Below are positions 41,415-50,082 of a stretch of 64,000 bases of DNA, piece after piece. Under the pieces are notes generated by a model that was given only the letters and a program-made list of their open reading frames with translations, had not been told where the DNA came from and did not search any database. A program made the position numbers and the translations under genes. This stretch comes from Rhodospirillaceae bacterium UBA1479 (GTDB lineage Bacteria; Pseudomonadota; Alphaproteobacteria; Rhodospirillales; Casp-alpha2), in NCBI GenBank assembly GCA_002325375.1, contig DCRZ01000001.1, forward strand, positions 372,001 through 436,000, read 5' to 3'. How positions within the stretch are numbered: position 1 is the first letter of the stretch; each line of letters begins with the position of its first letter.

Positions 41415-42422
41415 ATGGCAGCCCCCAAGCCGGAAATGTCATCCGACTTGCTTGCCGCCGCGCAAGGCGGCGACCGGCGGGCCATCGCCAAGTTGTTGTC
41501 CCTGGCCGAAACCACGGGTAATGCCGCATCGAAATCGGGGGCCGCGGACAGTGACCTGATGGCCCGGGTTTACCAAGCAGCGGGATCGGCCCATGTGGTC
41601 GGCGTCACCGGGCCGCCGGGGGCGGGTAAGTCGTCCCTGGTCAACGCCTTGGTCAAGGCATTGCGCCGGCGGGACCTGACCGTCGGCGTCATCGCCATTG
41701 ATCCTTCCAGCCCGTTTTCCGGCGGCGCCATCTTGGGCGACCGGGTCCGCATGGGGGATCATGGCGGCGATGACGGCGTGTTCATCCGATCGCTCGCGAC
41801 CCAGGGGGCGATGGGCGGGTTGGCCCGCCCGGCGCTGGATTCCGTCGACGTGCTGGACGCCTGCGGGTTCCGGGTCGTGGTGATCGAAACCGTCGGTGTC
41901 GGCCAGGATGAGGTCGATGTCGCGGCGGCGGCCCATACGGTGATCGTGGCCTCGCCGCCGGGGTTGGGCGACGGGGTCCAGGCCATGAAGGCGGGGATTC
42001 TGGAAATTGCCGACATCCATGTCGTGACCAAGGCCGACCGTGCCGATGCGGACCAGACCGCCGCCGACCTGGCGGGGGCCCAGGATTTGGGCCTGACCGG
42101 CCGTCAGGGGCGGGGCGACGGCGCGACCGGTTGGCGCGTGCCGGTGATCGCGACCAGCGCCAACACGGGCGACGGGGTCGCCGATCTGGCCCAGGCCGTG
42201 ATCGACCATGGCCAACATCTTGCGGTCAGCGGCGAGGACAAGGCCCGGCGGCGGCGCATCGCCTTTATGCGGCTTGAATCGGCGGCGCTCGATCACATGC
42301 GCCGCGAATTCAAGCGCCTGGCGCCGGACATGGCCGATCTGATCGACGATCTGGCCGAGCGCCGGGCCGATCCACGCGCCGCCGCGCGTCTTCTGTTGGA
42401 AAAGGCCCTGAAGCCGTCGTAA
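41415..42422 (+). CDS. meaB: MeaB family GTPase (methylmalonyl-CoA mutase chaperone)
   Basis: A 335-residue G3E-family GTPase that protects and reloads adenosylcobalamin on methylmalonyl-CoA mutase. Walker A is GPPGAGKSS (66-73), with FSGGAILGDRVRMGDH, VFIRSLATQGAMGGL, VVIETVGVGQDEVDVA, and the base-recognition VVTKADRADAD. Length is normal. The mutase (mutAB/mcm) is not in the window. It adds to the B12-linked genes here (nrdJ, BtuF-like). Confidence 0.95.
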   Translation: MAAPKPEMSSDLLAAAQGGDRRAIAKLLSLAETTGNAASKSGAADSDLMARVYQAAGSAHVVGVTGPPGAGKSSLVNALVKALRRRDLTVGVIAIDPSSPFSGGAILGDRVRMGDHGGDDGVFIRSLATQGAMGGLARPALDSVDVLDACGFRVVVIETVGVGQDEVDVAAAAHTVIVASPPGLGDGVQAMKAGILEIADIHVVTKADRADADQTAADLAGAQDLGLTGRQGRGDGATGWRVPVIATSANTGDGVADLAQAVIDHGQHLAVSGEDKARRRRIAFMRLESAALDHMRREFKRLAPDMADLIDDLAERRADPRAAARLLLEKALKPS

Positions 42423-42433
42423 GGCGCGGCCGG

Positions 42434-43156
42434 CTATTTCACGACCAGGATCAGGCCGCTGACCGCCGCGATGGTGAGGATGGCGATGCGCAGGCGGTCG
42501 CGGTTGATGTAGCGCCGGGTGACCGGGGCCAGGGCCAGACCGACCGCCACGCCGGGCAGCAGCACCAGGGTGCGGCCGACCTCGGGCGCGCCGAATGATC
42601 CGACCAGGGCCAGGGCCGCCACCGCCGACAGATAGGCGGCCGTGAAATAGGCGCCCAGCATGGCGCGGGCGACCCGGGGTTCGGCATTCTGAAAGGCGAG
42701 AGAGATCACCGGGCCGTGCAGCCCGGCCATGATCCCCATGACGCCGGAAATACCGGCGGCGATAAGCAGGCTGCGCCCCTTGGCCGCGACCGTTTTCCCC
42801 ATAAGGCTGACGCCGACGGCGAGCAGGATCATGACGCCGAACACGCGTTGCAGGTCCATGCCCTGTACGGCCTGGAGGACAACCGCGCCGACCAGCGTGC
42901 CCACGGCCAGACCGATCAGACAGGTCGCCAGCATGCGGCGGTCGATGGCGTCGCGCTCGCCGTAAGCCGTCAGGGCGGCCAGCGCGGTTCCCGCCAGCAG
43001 CATGGGGCCGGGCACGAAGGCCGGGTCCAGCAGCGCCAGCACCGGGGCCGCCAACAAGGCGAACCCCAGCCCCAGCGCCGCCTGGAACGCGCAGCCGAAG
43101 GCCATGGCGCTGATGGCGATCAGGATTGTCGTGAGGGTCAGGCCGTCGAAGGTCAT
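42434..43156 (-). CDS. TauE/SafE family membrane permease
   Basis: A 240-residue polytopic protein with about 8 transmembrane helices, for example TTILIAISAMAFGCAFQAAL, VFGVMILLAVGVSLM and LVLLPGVAVGLALAPV. The two-fold repeat and short loops fit the sulfite exporter TauE/SafE family (DUF81), which moves sulfonates, sulfite or sulfoacetate. The transported compound cannot be inferred. It is convergent with meaB, 11 bases apart, and 15 bases downstream of the PPOX-like gene. Confidence 0.88.
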   Translation of the reverse strand: MTFDGLTLTTILIAISAMAFGCAFQAALGLGFALLAAPVLALLDPAFVPGPMLLAGTALAALTAYGERDAIDRRMLATCLIGLAVGTLVGAVVLQAVQGMDLQRVFGVMILLAVGVSLMGKTVAAKGRSLLIAAGISGVMGIMAGLHGPVISLAFQNAEPRVARAMLGAYFTAAYLSAVAALALVGSFGAPEVGRTLVLLPGVAVGLALAPVTRRYINRDRLRIAILTIAAVSGLILVVK

Positions 43157-43171
43157 CGGCGCATGATAGCC

Positions 43172-43849
43172 CTATCCCCGGGGTGGCGCGCCGATGGAAA
43201 TGCGGCGCAGGTAATCCGGCTCTGGGGTGCCCGGCTTCAGGCGGTCATCGGCCACGGGTTCGCCCACCACCGTGGTGATCGGCACGATCCCGGCCCAGAC
43301 GTTCAGATCGTAATCGGGTTCATCATCGATGGGCCCGCCCGAGCGCACCTTGGCCGAGCCTTCGTCGATGGTGAGCGCGCAGATGGTCGTGCCTTTCAGT
43401 TCCTGGTCCGTGGTTTCGCGCAGTTCCTCCCAGCGCCCCGGGGTCAGGCGGTCGGTGAAATCCTTCAAGGTCGCCAGTTTCTCCGCCGGGTCCTCGATCT
43501 TGACCGCCTCGCCGAATAGGGTCACGCCCCGGTAATTGACGGAATGGTGGAAGCCCGACCGCGCCATGACCAGGCCGTCCAGATGCGACACCGTGAAGCA
43601 GACCGGCACGCCGCCGGTCACCGTGCGCAGCATGCGGCTGGCCGCCGAGCCGTGCCAGTACACCCGGTCGCCGTGCCGCCAATAGCAGGTCGCGGTGACA
43701 TAGGGCGCGCCGTCGATCACGTAACCGACATGGCACATCAGGCCCGCGTCCAGGATCGCGTCCACCGTGGCGCGATCGTAGGCGGCGCGCTTGGGCACCC
43801 GTTTGACCTTTGAGCGCTCGGTGACCCGCAGGTCGGGGAAAGTGGGCAT
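43172..43849 (-). CDS. pyridoxamine 5'-phosphate oxidase family (split-barrel flavin-binding) protein
   Basis: A 225-residue FMN- or F420-binding split-barrel protein. Recognisable parts are RVPKRAAYDRATVDAILDAG, MCHVGYVIDGAPYVTATCYWR, RVYWHGSAASRMLR, and GVPVCFTVSHLDGLVMARSGFHHSVNYRG. The family includes flavin reductases, haem-degrading and nitroimidazole-reducing members; the reaction here is unknown. The ATG chosen starts the conserved domain, since an upstream start would run through the divergent control region. It is divergent from a MocR-type regulator, its probable regulator. Confidence 0.9.
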   Translation of the reverse strand: MPTFPDLRVTERSKVKRVPKRAAYDRATVDAILDAGLMCHVGYVIDGAPYVTATCYWRHGDRVYWHGSAASRMLRTVTGGVPVCFTVSHLDGLVMARSGFHHSVNYRGVTLFGEAVKIEDPAEKLATLKDFTDRLTPGRWEELRETTDQELKGTTICALTIDEGSAKVRSGGPIDDEPDYDLNVWAGIVPITTVVGEPVADDRLKPGTPEPDYLRRISIGAPPRG

Positions 43850-43919
43850 GGTCCGGTTCCTTTTCACATGATCGAATACTGCCTTGCCGGCACTGATGAT
43901 CTCCCTGTACCGTGCAAGT

Positions 43920-43939
43920 TGGTTCTTATAAAAGGACCA
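43920..43939. promoter_or_regulatory. putative MocR operator in the divergent intergenic region
   Basis: Inverted repeat TGGTTC-TTATAAAA-GGACCA (arms match in 5 of 6) lies 28 bases before the regulator ATG and 70 bases before the PPOX-family ATG. It encloses TTATAA, a possible -10. The position suits autoregulation and control of the divergent gene. Confidence 0.45.
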
Positions 43940-43967
43940 TAACCGATAATTTGATGGAGCCATTTAG

Positions 43968-45488
43968 ATGCCGCCGTCGGGTCGCGTGAAACTGGGGCGG
44001 GACTCCCAATTGATCGACCTGGACCTGGACCGGTCCGGCGCACAGCCGCTCAACGAACAGCTTTACAAGGGGATCAAAGGCCTGATCCTGGCGGGTGTTC
44101 TGCGCTCCGGCGCGCGTTTGCCGGCCAGCCGCATCCTGGCCCGCGAGCTGGAGATTTCGCGCAATACCGTGCTGGCGGCCTACGACCAGCTTTTGGCAGA
44201 AGGCTTCACCGAAGCCCGGCCGGGGGCCGGCACGCGGGTGTCGGCGGATCTGCCAAACCTGGACGGCGAAGTCCGCACCGCCCGACCGTTGTTGGGGTCT
44301 TCGACGGGGGCGCCACCGCTGCCGGATCGGGTGCTTGACCTGATGTCACGGCGCACCCCCGGGGCGCATCGGCCATTCCTGCCGGGGGTGCCCGACGTGT
44401 CCGCATTTCCCTTCGATGAATGGGGCCGCGCCGTGGGCCGGTTTTGGCGTTGCCCGCCCCAGGCTTTTCTGGAGGACCGCGACGGACGCGGCCACGGACC
44501 TTTGCGCCGGGCTATCGCTGACTATCTGGTGGCGGTCCGGGGATGTCGTTGTACCGCCGATCAGGTGATCGTCACCTCGGGCGCGCAGCAGGGCATTGAT
44601 CTATGCGCCCGCGTGCTGTTGGAACCGGGGGCGTCGGTGGTTCTGGAAGACCCCGGATACCGAGGTCTGCTGTCCTCATTTCATACAGCGGGCGCGACGG
44701 TCACCGCCGTCCCCGTTGATGGGGAGGGGCTGGATGTGGGGTATGCCCGCGCCCATGCCGCTGAGCCACGGATCGTGGCCGTCACGCCGTCCCACCAATT
44801 GCCCTTGGGCGTGACCATGAGCCTGGGGCGGCGCCTGGAACTGCTGCGCTGGGCGCGGGAAGCCCGGTTCTGGGTCCTGGAAGACGACTATGACAGTGAA
44901 TACCGCTATCGTGGCCGCCCCCTGGCGGCGCTGCAGGGCCTGGATGGCGGCGAACGGGTGATCTATGCGGGGACCTTTTCCAAGGTCATGTTTCCGGCCC
45001 TGCGCCTGGGGTATTTGGTGGTGCCGGAACAGTTGATCGACCCGTTTATCCGGATGCGCGGCGTGGTGGATGATTTTCCGGCCCTCGCCATGCAGCCGGC
45101 CCTGGCGGATTTCATGGAGTCAGGCCGCTTCGGCGCCCATGTGCGGCGCATGCGGCAATTGTACGGCGACCGTCAGGCGGTTCTCAGGGACGAGCTTGTC
45201 CGCCGGTTTCAAGGCGTGTTCGCCATTCCCGATGACGACGCGGGCATGCATTTGACCGTGGGAATTACCGCCGACGCCGACGATGTCGCCATTACCCGTG
45301 AGGCGGCGACCCTGAACATCACCGCCCAGGCCCTGTCGGGATATTACCAGGGGGCGGACGCAAGCCACGGGCTGGTCTTGGGCTATGCGGCCTACGGAGA
45401 GGACGCGTTGAAAGACGCGGCAGGCTTATTGGAACAGGCCGTGGGCCGGGCGCTTGCGGGCGATCAGGAAACGCGGATTTTGACGTAG
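43968..45488 (+). CDS. MocR/PdxR-type transcriptional regulator (GntR-aminotransferase fusion)
   Basis: A 506-residue regulator. Residues 20-85 are a GntR winged helix (LNEQLYKGIKGLILAGVLRSG, then LPASRILARELEISRNTVL). Residues 130-500 are a class I aminotransferase-like domain with the PLP-binding lysine in YAGTFSKVMFPALRLGY and ILEDDYDSEYR-type cofactor contacts (WVLEDDYDSEYRYRG). MocR proteins sense PLP or amino-acid-like ligands. The divergent PPOX-family gene is the likely target. Its last 25 bases overlap the convergent phaC 3' end. Confidence 0.94.
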   Translation: MPPSGRVKLGRDSQLIDLDLDRSGAQPLNEQLYKGIKGLILAGVLRSGARLPASRILARELEISRNTVLAAYDQLLAEGFTEARPGAGTRVSADLPNLDGEVRTARPLLGSSTGAPPLPDRVLDLMSRRTPGAHRPFLPGVPDVSAFPFDEWGRAVGRFWRCPPQAFLEDRDGRGHGPLRRAIADYLVAVRGCRCTADQVIVTSGAQQGIDLCARVLLEPGASVVLEDPGYRGLLSSFHTAGATVTAVPVDGEGLDVGYARAHAAEPRIVAVTPSHQLPLGVTMSLGRRLELLRWAREARFWVLEDDYDSEYRYRGRPLAALQGLDGGERVIYAGTFSKVMFPALRLGYLVVPEQLIDPFIRMRGVVDDFPALAMQPALADFMESGRFGAHVRRMRQLYGDRQAVLRDELVRRFQGVFAIPDDDAGMHLTVGITADADDVAITREAATLNITAQALSGYYQGADASHGLVLGYAAYGEDALKDAAGLLEQAVGRALAGDQETRILT

Positions 45489-47275
45489 GTGCCGGGGGCG
45501 TCGTCCAGGGCCGGCAGCTTGCCGTCGCCGGGAATGCGGGCCGGCACCGTTTTCTTGCCCGCCTGTTTCTTGACCCAGGCGTCCCAATCGGGCCACCAGG
45601 ACCCTTGGTGCTGCTTGGCCTTGTCCAACCAGGCGTCCGGGTCCTTCGGCGTCTGGGCGTTGGTCCAATAGCAATACTTGTTCGCCGCCGGCGGATTGAT
45701 CACGCCGGCAATATGGCCCGATGCCGACAGCACGAAGCGAACGGGGCCTTTGTAGATCTGTGTCCCCGCGTAGGTTGCCTTCCAGGGCGCGATATGGTCT
45801 TCGCGGGTCGAGATCATATAGGTCGGCACGTCGACCCGGGTCAGGTCGATGGGCGTGCCTGCCAGGGAGATGCCGCCCGGCGTCGCCAGCTTGTTTTCCA
45901 GGTACATGTTGCGCAGGTAGAATGCATGCATGGCGGCCGGCATGCGGGTTGAATCCGAATTCCAGAACAACAGATCGAAGGGGAAGGGGTCCTTGCCCAG
46001 CAGGTAGTTGTTGACCACGAAGGACCAGATCAGGTCGTTGGCCCGCAGCATGTTGAAGGTGGTCGCCATTTCCGTGCCTTCAAGGTAGCCGCGTTCATTC
46101 ATCTTGGCTTCCATGTTGGCGAGCTGCGTCTCGTCGACGAACACCGACAGGTCACCGGCCTCGGCGAAATCGACCATGGTGGTGAAGAAGGTCGCGGACT
46201 TGACGCGGTCCTTCCATTGCTTGCCTTTTTGCGCGGCCATCCAGGCCAGCGTCGCGGCCGTCAGGGTGCCGCCCAGGCAATAGCCGATGATGTTGACGGC
46301 GCGTTCGCCGGTCGCCTGTTCGATCGCATCCATGGCGGCGAGGGGGCCTTCGAGCATATAATCGTCGTAGGTTTTCCGGGCCAATTTGGCGTCCGGGTTG
46401 ACCCAGGAGATGACGAAGACGGTGTGGCCCTGTTCCGACGCCCAGCGGATGAACGAATTTTCCGGCCGCAGGTCGAGAATGTAGAACTTGTTGATCCACG
46501 GCGGCACGATCAACAGGGGCGTCTGCGAAACCTTGTCGGTCAGGGGATCGAACTGGATCAGTTCGATCAGGTCGTTGCGGTAGACGACCTTGCCCTTGGC
46601 GGTGGCGACGTTCTTGCCGATCTCGAACGCCTCCATGTCGGTCATGCGGATCGCCAGCTTGCCGTCGCCGCGTTCCAGATCTTCCAAAAGATTGTTAAGT
46701 CCGTTGACGAGATTTTCGCCCTTGCTTTCGACCGTCGCGCGCAGGGCTTCCGGATTGGTCATCAGGAAATTGGTCGGCGACAGGGCGTTGACGAACTGCT
46801 TCGTGTAGAAATCGACTTTGTGCTGGGTCTTGCGGTCCAGCCCTTCGACGTCGTGAACCGTCGATTCCAGCCATTTCGCGGTCAACAGGTAGGACTGCTT
46901 GATGTAGTCGAAGACCTGGTTTTCGGTCCAGGCTTCGTCGCGGAACCGCCGATCGTCGCGCGCCGGCTGGGCCACGGGTTCGGCCTCCGCGCCCATCATG
47001 CGCAGCGCCGTCGATTGCCACAGCTCCATGTATCCCTGCCAAAGCGACAGCCCCGATTCCATCATTTTCTGTGGATTGGCCATCATGTGGCGGGTCATTT
47101 CGAGAAAGGCCTCGCCGACGTTCAGGGGATCGACGTCCGGCGCCTGGATTTCATTGCCATGCCGGGTCAGCCAGTCGTTGACGAGGCGCTGGCTGCGTTC
47201 TGCGATCTCAATGTAGGGGTTTGCGGACTCGGGTGTATTCTCTGCTGGTGTCGGGTCGCTGGGCTTCTTACTCAT
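45464..47275 (-). CDS. phaC: class I poly(3-hydroxyalkanoate) synthase
   Basis: A 603-residue PhaC that polymerises hydroxyacyl-CoA into PHA on granule surfaces. The lipase-box-like motif GYCLGGT holds the catalytic cysteine (near residue 333); the other triad members are in the region STREDHIAPW (Asp) and SASGHIAGVINPP (His). PPWINKFYILDLRPENSFIRW and WVNPDAKLARKTYDDY are class I signatures. The long N-terminal domain (residues 1-200) is normal. There are no phaA or phaB neighbours. The convergent overlap with the MocR gene is 25 bases. Confidence 0.97.
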   Translation of the reverse strand: MSKKPSDPTPAENTPESANPYIEIAERSQRLVNDWLTRHGNEIQAPDVDPLNVGEAFLEMTRHMMANPQKMMESGLSLWQGYMELWQSTALRMMGAEAEPVAQPARDDRRFRDEAWTENQVFDYIKQSYLLTAKWLESTVHDVEGLDRKTQHKVDFYTKQFVNALSPTNFLMTNPEALRATVESKGENLVNGLNNLLEDLERGDGKLAIRMTDMEAFEIGKNVATAKGKVVYRNDLIELIQFDPLTDKVSQTPLLIVPPWINKFYILDLRPENSFIRWASEQGHTVFVISWVNPDAKLARKTYDDYMLEGPLAAMDAIEQATGERAVNIIGYCLGGTLTAATLAWMAAQKGKQWKDRVKSATFFTTMVDFAEAGDLSVFVDETQLANMEAKMNERGYLEGTEMATTFNMLRANDLIWSFVVNNYLLGKDPFPFDLLFWNSDSTRMPAAMHAFYLRNMYLENKLATPGGISLAGTPIDLTRVDVPTYMISTREDHIAPWKATYAGTQIYKGPVRFVLSASGHIAGVINPPAANKYCYWTNAQTPKDPDAWLDKAKQHQGSWWPDWDAWVKKQAGKKTVPARIPGDGKLPALDDAPGTYVKIRVS

Positions 47276-47538
47276 TGGGCGCTGCGTCCTTTGCTCCGAC
47301 TAGGCGATTGAGGCAAAATATGGTACCGGATTGCGAAGAAGCCGGGGTGGCGTGAAATCGTTGTTGTGCAAACGACATCTCTGGCGACGAGAATCCTGGG
47401 TTCGGACGGTATCTGCCGTCTCCGCCGGTTGGCGGGGTTGTAAACCGGCATATTAGGAAATTCAAGGTGGGGAGCCCCCTGAAAGAACGTATCATCAGCG
47501 TTCGGGGGCTGAATTAAGGGAAGGGAGTATTGCGGCAC
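47276..47538. other. divergent intergenic region between phaC and the OmpA-like gene
   Basis: No gene. It holds a TTGGCG/TATTAG promoter-like pair with 16-bp spacing on the plus strand (47429-47456) for the OmpA-like gene, an imperfect inverted repeat TCGTT-N8-AACGA (47358-47375), and a stem AGCCCCC + GAACG with CGTTC + GGGGGCT (about 47469-47507) without a T-run. Unlike the phasin promoter, no CTGC-N3/4-GCAG element is present. Confidence 0.45.
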
Positions 47539-48735
47539 ATGGGCGTGATCAAGGAGGACGTTATTCAGTTTCGAGCGAGTCTGCATCGAGGCCTGTCGCG
47601 GTCCGTGCCGATGGCTGCCGTCTTGGCGGTCCTCTTGACCGGCTGTTCGTCGGTGCCCGACGCCGTCAATCCGGCCGAATGGTACAAAAGCACAGTTGAC
47701 CTGTTCTCCGGCGACAAATCCGCGGGTGATCCCGAGGAAGAGGCACGCCGTCAGCGCGAGCAGCAGGTCGCGGAAGCCGCCGGCCAGGAACAGTCGTCCA
47801 AGGAATACCCCAAGGTGTCCGATGTGACCAAGCAGCAGGAAAGCCGCAACCTGGGCCTTGCTGCCGACCCGGACCGCCCGCGTTACGCCCCCGCCATCAC
47901 CCGCCAGGACCAAAGCGCCGCCGCCGATCCGGTGCGCCCGGAAGCCGCCCCCGCGGCGCCGCCCGCCCCGACGCCGATGGCTGAAAAGCCGGCGGCATCC
48001 GAAACGCCCAAGGCCATGGCCGAGGGACCCAAGCTGACCCAGCCCAAGGAAACCCTGACCCCGCCCGCCGGCGAGGAGCAGGTGGCGACCACGGTGCCGG
48101 GCGTGCCGCAATTCACGATCCCGACCCAGGCTGAACAGGAAGCCGAATTCTCCGGGTTCCAGAACCGCATGCAGAAGCGGTTGGCTGAAATTCTCGCCGC
48201 CGCCGGGGAAGAACCCAAGTTCGTGCGTCCGACCGGTATGCCGTCCGGCGTGGGTGTCGGCGAAACGATGGTGATTTCCGGTGACGGCGTCATCGAGCCG
48301 GGGATGACCGAGCTTCCGGCCACTGTCATGGAGGGGGCTTCCGTGGCGGGCACGCCCCAGTCGCAGCCACTGCCGCCGGGGGCGACCCGGGTCGCGACCA
48401 TCGTGTTCCCGAACGGCTCTTCCCGGTTGTCGGTGCGCGACCGTCAGATCCTCGCCCAGGTCGTTGCCTTGCAGAAGGAGCGGGGGGGCACCCTGCATGT
48501 GGTCGGCCATTCGTCGTCGCGGACGCGCAACCTGAGCCCGGAAAAACATCGTTTGGTGAACTACAAGATGTCCGCGGAGCGGGCCAAGATGGTGGCCAAG
48601 GAACTGATCCGGCGTGGCGCGAATCGCCGCACGGTCGCAACGGCGGCGTTGTCCGATACGCAGCCGCTGTACCAGGAAATCATGCCGAACGGCGAGGCCG
48701 GAAACCGTCGCGCGGAAATCTTTTTGACGCGCTGA
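47539..48735 (+). CDS. OmpA-family lipoprotein
   Basis: A 398-residue outer-membrane-associated protein. The signal ends in a proper lipobox (AVLLTGCSS). A long low-complexity Pro/Ala/Glu-rich linker (residues about 60-210) precedes a C-terminal OmpA-like peptidoglycan-binding domain: FPNGSSRLSVRDRQILAQV, LHVVGHSSSRTRN, and NRRAEIFLTR. The conserved Asp and Arg that bind diaminopimelate appear in modified form. It probably tethers the outer membrane to the wall. An in-frame TTG nine bases upstream is a less likely start. It stands alone, downstream of a predicted promoter. Confidence 0.88.
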   Translation: MGVIKEDVIQFRASLHRGLSRSVPMAAVLAVLLTGCSSVPDAVNPAEWYKSTVDLFSGDKSAGDPEEEARRQREQQVAEAAGQEQSSKEYPKVSDVTKQQESRNLGLAADPDRPRYAPAITRQDQSAAADPVRPEAAPAAPPAPTPMAEKPAASETPKAMAEGPKLTQPKETLTPPAGEEQVATTVPGVPQFTIPTQAEQEAEFSGFQNRMQKRLAEILAAAGEEPKFVRPTGMPSGVGVGETMVISGDGVIEPGMTELPATVMEGASVAGTPQSQPLPPGATRVATIVFPNGSSRLSVRDRQILAQVVALQKERGGTLHVVGHSSSRTRNLSPEKHRLVNYKMSAERAKMVAKELIRRGANRRTVATAALSDTQPLYQEIMPNGEAGNRRAEIFLTR

Positions 48736-48852
48736 GGCTTTTGCCGCTAAAGGATTGCCGCCGGTCCGGGGCCGGAACGCGCCGCAGAGCGCGCGTTCGC
48801 GCCCGGCATGGCTGTTGTATCCGTCCCCGCTCTGGCACATGATGAAGCCACG

Positions 48853-50082
48853 ATGAAACAGGAATTCCACCGTATTCGCCGTCTCCCGCCCTATGTGTTC
48901 GCGGAAGTGAACGCCATGAAGGCGCGCGCCCGCGCCAACGGCGAGGACATCATTGATTTCGGCATGGGCAACCCGGACCTGCCGACGCCGCAGCATATCG
49001 TCGACAAGATGGTCGAGGCGGCACAGGATCCGAAGACCCACCGTTATTCCAATTCGCGCGGCATTCCCGGTCTACGCAAGGCCTTGTCGGCTTATTACGA
49101 ACGCCGCTTCAACGTCGCCGTGGACCCGGAACACGAAGCCATCGTGACGCTGGGGTCCAAGGAAGGCCTCGCCAACCTGTCGGCTGCGATCACCAGCCCC
49201 GGCGACGTGATCCTGGTGCCGAACCCGAGCTATCCGATCCATCAGTTCGGTTTCATCATCGCCGGCGCTGCCGTACGCAATATCCCGGTAAAACCGGACC
49301 AGACCTTCTTCGAAGCCCTGGAACGCGCGGTGCAGCACAGCGTGCCCAAGCCGACGGCGATCGTTCTCAATTACCCGAACAATCCGACGGCGGAACTCTG
49401 TGATCTGGCGTTTTACGAGCAGGTCGTGGATTTCTGCCGTTTCCACGAAATCTACATCCTGTCGGATCTGGCCTATTCGGAAGTCTATTTCGACAACAAT
49501 CCGCCGCCGTCGATCCTGCAGGTTCAGAAGGCTTGGGACATTGCCGTCGAATTCACCTCGATGAGCAAGACCTACTCCATGCCCGGCTGGCGCATCGGTT
49601 TCGCGGCCGGCAACCGGGAGCTGATTTCCGCCCTGGCGCGGGTCAAATCCTATCTGGATTACGGCGCCTTCACCCCGATCCAGGTGGCCGCCGCCGCCGC
49701 GCTGAACGGGCCGCAGGATTGCGTCGACGAAATGCGCGCGGTTTACAAGGAACGCCGCGACGTGCTGATTTCCGGCCTGGCGTCCGCCGGTTGGGACGTA
49801 CCGGCGCCGCCGGCGACCATGTTCGCCTGGGCGCCGATCCCCGAGGACATGGCCCATCTGGGATCGCTCGAATTTTCCAAGCTTCTGTTGTCCGAAGCCC
49901 AGGTCGCGGTGGCGCCCGGTGTCGGCTTCGGCGAACACGGTGACGGCTTCGTGCGCATCGCGGTGGTGGAAAACGTCCACCGGACGCGGCAGGCCCTGCG
50001 CGCCATCAAGTCCTTCATGCAACGCTATCGCGCCGGTAATCTGGATAATCTGGACTCCGGCAGGCGGGCCCTCGGCGGATGA
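48853..50082 (+). CDS. alaC: class I/II PLP aminotransferase, AlaC / LL-DAP aminotransferase-like
   Basis: A 409-residue aminotransferase with FGMGNPDLPTPQHIVDKM, the NYPNNPTAELCD motif, LSDLAYSEVYFD, and the PLP lysine K239 in SMSKTYSMPGWRIGF, followed by the phosphate-binding arginine. The pattern matches AlaC-type glutamate-pyruvate aminotransferases that stand upstream of hom in many alphaproteobacteria. Gene name is by family similarity; amino-donor specificity is unproven. The upstream in-frame start (48808) has no ribosome-binding site. It overlaps hom by four bases (ATGA). Confidence 0.9.
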   Translation: MKQEFHRIRRLPPYVFAEVNAMKARARANGEDIIDFGMGNPDLPTPQHIVDKMVEAAQDPKTHRYSNSRGIPGLRKALSAYYERRFNVAVDPEHEAIVTLGSKEGLANLSAAITSPGDVILVPNPSYPIHQFGFIIAGAAVRNIPVKPDQTFFEALERAVQHSVPKPTAIVLNYPNNPTAELCDLAFYEQVVDFCRFHEIYILSDLAYSEVYFDNNPPPSILQVQKAWDIAVEFTSMSKTYSMPGWRIGFAAGNRELISALARVKSYLDYGAFTPIQVAAAAALNGPQDCVDEMRAVYKERRDVLISGLASAGWDVPAPPATMFAWAPIPEDMAHLGSLEFSKLLLSEAQVAVAPGVGFGEHGDGFVRIAVVENVHRTRQALRAIKSFMQRYRAGNLDNLDSGRRALGG

